A stretch of 64,000 nt of DNA from Myxococcales bacterium (GTDB lineage Bacteria; Myxococcota_A; Polyangia; Haliangiales; Haliangiaceae): contig JAQBQF010000316.1 of the NCBI GenBank assembly GCA_028287115.1, positions 17,992 through 81,991 on the forward strand, in the 5' to 3' direction. The translations under genes and the position numbers were made by a program. The notes beneath the pieces are model-generated. The model saw nothing but the letters and a program-made list of their open reading frames with translations. It was not told where the DNA came from and made no database searches. Each line of letters starts with the position of its first letter. The first letter of the stretch is position 1. Of this stretch, positions 60,684 through 64,000 are shown piece by piece.

Positions 60684-61634
60684 TTACTTCTTGATCTCGA
60701 GCGGCAGATCGATCTTCACGTGGGCGAACGCGATTCCGCGCAAGACGCCTTGCACGCACTGCAGTGCCGTCGCGGAGAGCTTCGAGGGACCGAGCGTGAC
60801 CTTGCCGCTCTCGTCGATGTGCAGCTGGAGCGACGCGATCGTCGTCCCGGGATCGAGACATCCGACCAGCGCCGCGTGATGACTCGCGAGGAGTCGCTTG
60901 GCCTCTGCGGCGGGGTCGGAGACATCGCGCTGCGGTGCAGCGGCCTGGACCTGCGATACATCGGCCTGGGCCTGCGGCGCTCTGCGGACGTCGTCGATCG
61001 CACCGCGTGGCATGACCGCCTTCGGGGGCAGCGGTTTGTCGCTGCCCTTCGCAGCGTGGCTGGGCATCGCCTCGGGCCTCCGATCGAGCTTCGGAGCGGC
61101 GGACTTCTTCATGTCGTCCATGCGTTCCGGCTTCGGCGGCGGCGACGAGCGTACGACCGGCGGTGGCTCTGCTTTCGCGGGCTCGACGGAGCCCATCGCC
61201 GGTGCGATTGCACCGGGCGCAGCGGTCGCGGTGCTCTCGGCCGCCGCTCGCTCGGCGGGACGACCGGCCGCGGAGGTGTCTTGATCCGCCGCCTTCGCGT
61301 TCTCGTTCTTGCGGGGCGCGTCCCAGCCGATCGTCTCGGTCAGCTTCTTCTGGGTGTTCGGTGGCAGATCGACGCGGACCAGATTGTGCGCGAGCTCGAT
61401 CGTGATCCGGCCCTCGGCGCCGGTGTCGATCGTCTCGCTGCCGGCGATCGTGTCGCCCGCATGGAGTGTGCGCCCGGCCGCTCGAGCTTCGCTGGTCAGG
61501 TAGGCGGTGACGGTTCCGGTGACCTCGATGACCTTGCCGGCCGCGGCTCCAGGCTCGACCTTCGCCGAATCGGATTGTGATTTGCATCCACCAACGGAGA
61601 CCGACAGCACACCCAACAGAATCGCGCGCAGCAT
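60684..61634 (-). CDS. Lipoprotein with FecR-like and C-terminal AgmX/TonB-like domain
   Basis: A 316-residue lipoprotein (LRAILLGVLSVSVGGC). The region GKVIEVTGTVTAYLTSEARAAGRTLHAGDTI, then ITIELAHNLVRVDLPPNTQKK is FecR-like. A long Ala/Pro/Lys-rich linker follows. The last 75 residues (LLASHHAALVGCLDPGTTIASLQLHID ... LQCVQGVLRGIAFAHVKIDLPLEIKK) form a compact domain with two cysteines, like the C-terminal AgmX/TonB-type domains. There is no good SD before ATG. Possibly a periplasmic sensor or scaffold. Confidence 0.65.
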   Translation of the reverse strand: MLRAILLGVLSVSVGGCKSQSDSAKVEPGAAAGKVIEVTGTVTAYLTSEARAAGRTLHAGDTIAGSETIDTGAEGRITIELAHNLVRVDLPPNTQKKLTETIGWDAPRKNENAKAADQDTSAAGRPAERAAAESTATAAPGAIAPAMGSVEPAKAEPPPVVRSSPPPKPERMDDMKKSAAPKLDRRPEAMPSHAAKGSDKPLPPKAVMPRGAIDDVRRAPQAQADVSQVQAAAPQRDVSDPAAEAKRLLASHHAALVGCLDPGTTIASLQLHIDESGKVTLGPSKLSATALQCVQGVLRGIAFAHVKIDLPLEIKK

Positions 61635-61785
61635 GACGTTGATTGTACGCGCACGCGGGGCCACATGCCTTCGTTGGGGGACCCGGCGCATCCCCCTGCG
61701 CAGATTCCGCGGCATCATCAGTCCGTTGGACACGGCCGGCAAGTTCGAGCTTGGGTCCGGCCGGAAGCGACCGTAGAGTGCCGCC

Positions 61786-62478
61786 GTGCGCTGTCTAGCC
61801 GTCGCCGCGATGTTCCTCCTGGCCTGCGGGGCCGCCCAACGTCCTGTTCCCACGGCCGGGGCGATCTCGGGGCTCGCTCGCGATCACGACACGGGTGAAG
61901 TGATCGCCAAGGCGCAGATTCGAATTCGCGCGCAAGGCGAGATGTCACCTCGGCTCGTCGTGACCGATCGCAATGGCCAGTTCGCGATCGACAAGCTGCC
62001 GCCTGGGCAGTACAGCTTGAGCGCGCTCTACGCCGGGCAGCCGATCGAGGTCTCGAACATCATCGTCAAGCGCGGTGAACCGACGATCGTCGACGTGATG
62101 TTCACGCTCGGCAGGCCCGATCCGATCGCGATCGATTTCGGCAATCCGAAGGACGGAGAGATCGATCACTTCCGTCCGAAGCAGCTCGCACCCGAGCTGT
62201 CGATCATCGAGGGCACCGTCAATGATGCGGGCACGCGCGAGCGCGTTTCCGGCGCGGTGATCAGCGCGGTCGGTGGGCCACACGATCGTACGGTGCAGAC
62301 CGTCAGCGACGATCAAGGACGCTATCGGTTCGAACCGGTCGATCCCGGAACGTACGTCGTCAGCGCGTACTACTCGATCTCCGGTCACGGTTCGATCGAA
62401 GTCCGCCGCAGCGACATCCACGTGGCGGGCGCCGAGGCGGTGTTCGTGCCGCTGTGGGTCGAGCTGACGAAGCAATGA
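61786..62478 (+). CDS. Lipoprotein with two carboxypeptidase regulatory-like domains
   Basis: A 230-residue lipoprotein from GTG, with lipobox LLAC (MRCLAVAAMFLLAC). Two Ig-like CarboxypepD_reg domains are seen: residues 26-105 (ISGLARDHDTGEVIAKAQIRIRA, VTDRNGQFAIDKLPPGQYSLSA) and 140-230 (IEGTVNDAGTRERVSGAVISA, VSDDQGRYRFEPVDPGTYVVSAYY). Such domains often mark surface or outer-membrane proteins. No enzymatic residues. It is divergent from the previous lipoprotein gene across 151 bases. Confidence 0.75.
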   Translation: MRCLAVAAMFLLACGAAQRPVPTAGAISGLARDHDTGEVIAKAQIRIRAQGEMSPRLVVTDRNGQFAIDKLPPGQYSLSALYAGQPIEVSNIIVKRGEPTIVDVMFTLGRPDPIAIDFGNPKDGEIDHFRPKQLAPELSIIEGTVNDAGTRERVSGAVISAVGGPHDRTVQTVSDDQGRYRFEPVDPGTYVVSAYYSISGHGSIEVRRSDIHVAGAEAVFVPLWVELTKQ

Positions 62479-63039
62479 TCAGCTGAACCAGAACCGAACG
62501 CCAACCGAGAACTCGAAGAACAGATAGAGCGAGCGGCCGTAGCCGGCGGGACGATCGACGAAAAGATCGAGCGTCGGCACCGTCTGGATGAAGATGTCGA
62601 GCGGCAGGTTGTTCAGATCGAACGACACGCCGATCGGGACGCGGAAGCCGAGCGCGGTGCCGCTGACGCCGTTCGCGCCGAAGCGACGGTCATCCCAGCC
62701 CCAGACCAGTCCGCCGACACCGATATAGAGCGGGAGCTCGAAGGCCTCCGCGGAGGCCAGCGAGAGTGGATGCCACAGATAATCGAGGTAGAGGTGGTAG
62801 CCGCGGTAGCCGTAGACATCGTCGTAGACCGACGAGCCGACGCCGAAGTCGAGCGCGTGGCTCTCGTTCAGGAAGTATTTGCCGATGAGGCCGAACGGGT
62901 CGCCGAACTCGAGCCCGGCGCCGAACGTCTTGTTGGCCTCGAACTTCTTGCCCTGAATGCCATGCGGTCGAGGCCGCGCGTCTGCCGTCCCGAGCGCAAG
63001 AGCGAGGAATGCACAAACCAGCAAGCTCGTGAGCTTCAT
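62479..63039 (-). CDS. Small outer-membrane beta-barrel protein
   Basis: A 186-residue protein with signal KLTSLLVCAFLALALGTADA. The mature sequence is a series of alternating strands (FGAGLEFGDPFGLIGKYFL, ALDFGVGSSVYDDVYGYRGYHLYLDYLW, PLYIGVGGLVWGWDD, GTALGFRVPIGVSFDLNNL) ending in a Phe/Trp-rich strand (SVGVRFWFS), typical for an 8-stranded barrel. AGGG precedes ATG. A function is not apparent. Divergent from the MORN-like gene. Confidence 0.75.
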   Translation of the reverse strand: MKLTSLLVCAFLALALGTADARPRPHGIQGKKFEANKTFGAGLEFGDPFGLIGKYFLNESHALDFGVGSSVYDDVYGYRGYHLYLDYLWHPLSLASAEAFELPLYIGVGGLVWGWDDRRFGANGVSGTALGFRVPIGVSFDLNNLPLDIFIQTVPTLDLFVDRPAGYGRSLYLFFEFSVGVRFWFS

Positions 63040-63090
63040 GCACCCTAGAGTAGTCTCGGTTCGCGCGGTGGAGCGCGTTCGTGTCACAAT

Positions 63091-64000
63091 ATGACGGTGC
63101 GACGTTTGCACACGTTGTTGTGCATCTTGACGACGAGCGGAGCTTGTGGCTCGGGACCTAGTAGCCCAGCGCCGACAGCCCCGGAACAGCCCGCGCCTCA
63201 TGTGGTCGCGGCACCACCGCCGATCGACGCGGTGCCGATCGATGCGCCGGAGCCGCCGAAGCTCGCGTGTGCGCCCGGCGCGACGATCATCCCCGGACCG
63301 GCTCCGGAACCGACTCTCTACTGCACGCGGATCGACGGCGTTCGGGACGGAGGCTTCGTCGTGATGTTTCCGGACGCGACGATCGAGATCAAGGGTGCGT
63401 ACAAGGACGGCAAGCTCGACGGTCCGTGGCAGCGCCGTTACCCGAGCGGACAGATCGCGGAAGAAGGCGCGTTCAAGCTCGGCCTCAAAGATGGCCACTG
63501 GCGACAGACCGGACCGACCGGCGCGCTGCTCGGTGAATACGACATGACCGCGGGCAGCGGGATCGAGCGACGATGGTTCGATGACGGCCCGTTGTACAGC
63601 GAACGTCAGCTCAAGGCCGGCGTGGCAAACGGCGCGCTCAAGATCTACGATCCCGACGGCAACCTCGTCGTCACGGCGAAGCTGACCGCGGGCAAATTCG
63701 ACGGCCCGCATGTCGTCGGCTCGCGGCAGACGCTCCGGATCGAAGAAGAGTTCGTTCGCGGCGTGCGGCGCGGGCCACGTCAGATCTGGCAGTTCACGCT
63801 GCTCGTGTTCGAAGAGGCGTACGACATCCACGGCAAGCTCGACGGGCAGTACACGCTGTGGCGCGATCGCAAGATCCCGCGCGTCCAGGGCGTCTACGAT
63901 CACGGCAAGCGGATCGGCACGTGGACGTGGTTCGATCGCGGCAACAACAAAGAGCGCGAAGGTGACTTCGCCGACGGCAAGAAGACCGGTGCGTGGTTCG
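63091..64000 (+). CDS. MORN-like repeat lipoprotein, 3' truncated by window edge
   Basis: The frame starts at ATG (MTVRRLHTLLCILTTSGACGSG) or at a GTG 2 codons later and runs off the right end without a stop, giving at least 303 residues. It is a lipoprotein (SGAC box) with a proline-rich linker. Repeats of the MORN/YwqK kind follow, such as GAYKDGKLDGPWQRRYPSGQI, GAFKLGLKDGHWRQTGPTG and GVYDHGKRIGTWTWFDRG. MORN-like lipoproteins are common in Myxococcota and may mediate binding. The real length is not known. Confidence 0.75.
   Translation, partial: MTVRRLHTLLCILTTSGACGSGPSSPAPTAPEQPAPHVVAAPPPIDAVPIDAPEPPKLACAPGATIIPGPAPEPTLYCTRIDGVRDGGFVVMFPDATIEIKGAYKDGKLDGPWQRRYPSGQIAEEGAFKLGLKDGHWRQTGPTGALLGEYDMTAGSGIERRWFDDGPLYSERQLKAGVANGALKIYDPDGNLVVTAKLTAGKFDGPHVVGSRQTLRIEEEFVRGVRRGPRQIWQFTLLVFEEAYDIHGKLDGQYTLWRDRKIPRVQGVYDHGKRIGTWTWFDRGNNKEREGDFADGKKTGAWF

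Overview
The window is 64 kb of a GC-rich chromosome with dense, mostly leaderless gene packing and many GTG starts. Its content suggests a Myxococcota-type (former deltaproteobacterial, Haliangium/Kofleriaceae-like) bacterium. Supporting evidence is the type IV pilus minor-pilin/PilY1 cluster, c-di-GMP signalling parts (FHA-GGDEF, PilZ with a DUF4388 module, an MshEN-like domain), many lipoproteins, DUF5916 and TPR proteins, and a complete menaquinone pathway. This taxonomic guess is an inference; no rRNA or tRNA gene is present to confirm it. I found no mobile element, CRISPR array or prophage, and no gene-free stretch longer than about 300 bases.

Layout. 1-3669: pilY1 (cut by the left edge), pilV, pilW and pilX, all overlapping by 4 bases. 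3716-8182: a TPR/MshEN-like protein divergent from three coupled secreted TPR proteins. 8187-13519: mutS2, an FHA-GGDEF diguanylate cyclase, and a PilT-like ATPase with broken catalytic motifs beside a small partner. 13605-18159: a membrane protein, a DUF5916 outer-membrane protein and a PilZ/pseudo-receiver/DUF4388 protein. 18311-27356: the menaquinone operon, polyprenyl synthase-menG-menF-menD-menB-menA-menC-menE, with no menH. 27385-32389 and on to about 34.9 kb: a TPM-like and a Tim44/zinc-ribbon membrane pair, an AsmA-like protein, and parE/parC.

34989-43770: a stand-alone OapA/LysM-like protein, a small membrane protein, a FadL-type porin, a glutathionyl-hydroquinone reductase, a phosphoribosyltransferase/hydrolase pair, a five-gene ECF sigma operon ending in two paralogous 10-cysteine lipoproteins, and truA. 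43810-50629: a VIT-VWA-beta-barrel protein, a 49-residue lipoprotein, a membrane-anchored unknown, ogt, an AdaA-AlkA fusion, and a metallopeptidase-like/YkgJ fusion. 50632-55208: two flotillins with an NfeD-like partner, a thioredoxin-like lipoprotein and a DUF4184 protein. 55230-64000: a set of lipoproteins, an IPT/TIG protein, an APC permease, a DUF885 hydrolase, a 5'-3' exonuclease, and a MORN-like lipoprotein cut by the right edge.

How it fits together. Much of the window is envelope biology: pilus tip, lipoproteins, outer-membrane barrels and flotillin microdomains. c-di-GMP signalling and one sigma/anti-sigma-like unit overlay this. Housekeeping functions are respiratory quinone synthesis, topoisomerase IV, alkylation repair (ada/alkA/ogt), recombination control (mutS2) and tRNA pseudouridylation. 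The best candidate for an undescribed system is the ECF sigma operon at 40314-42975. Very long ORFs exist antisense to parC, parE and mutS2; they are composition artefacts of GC-rich third positions and are not annotated.
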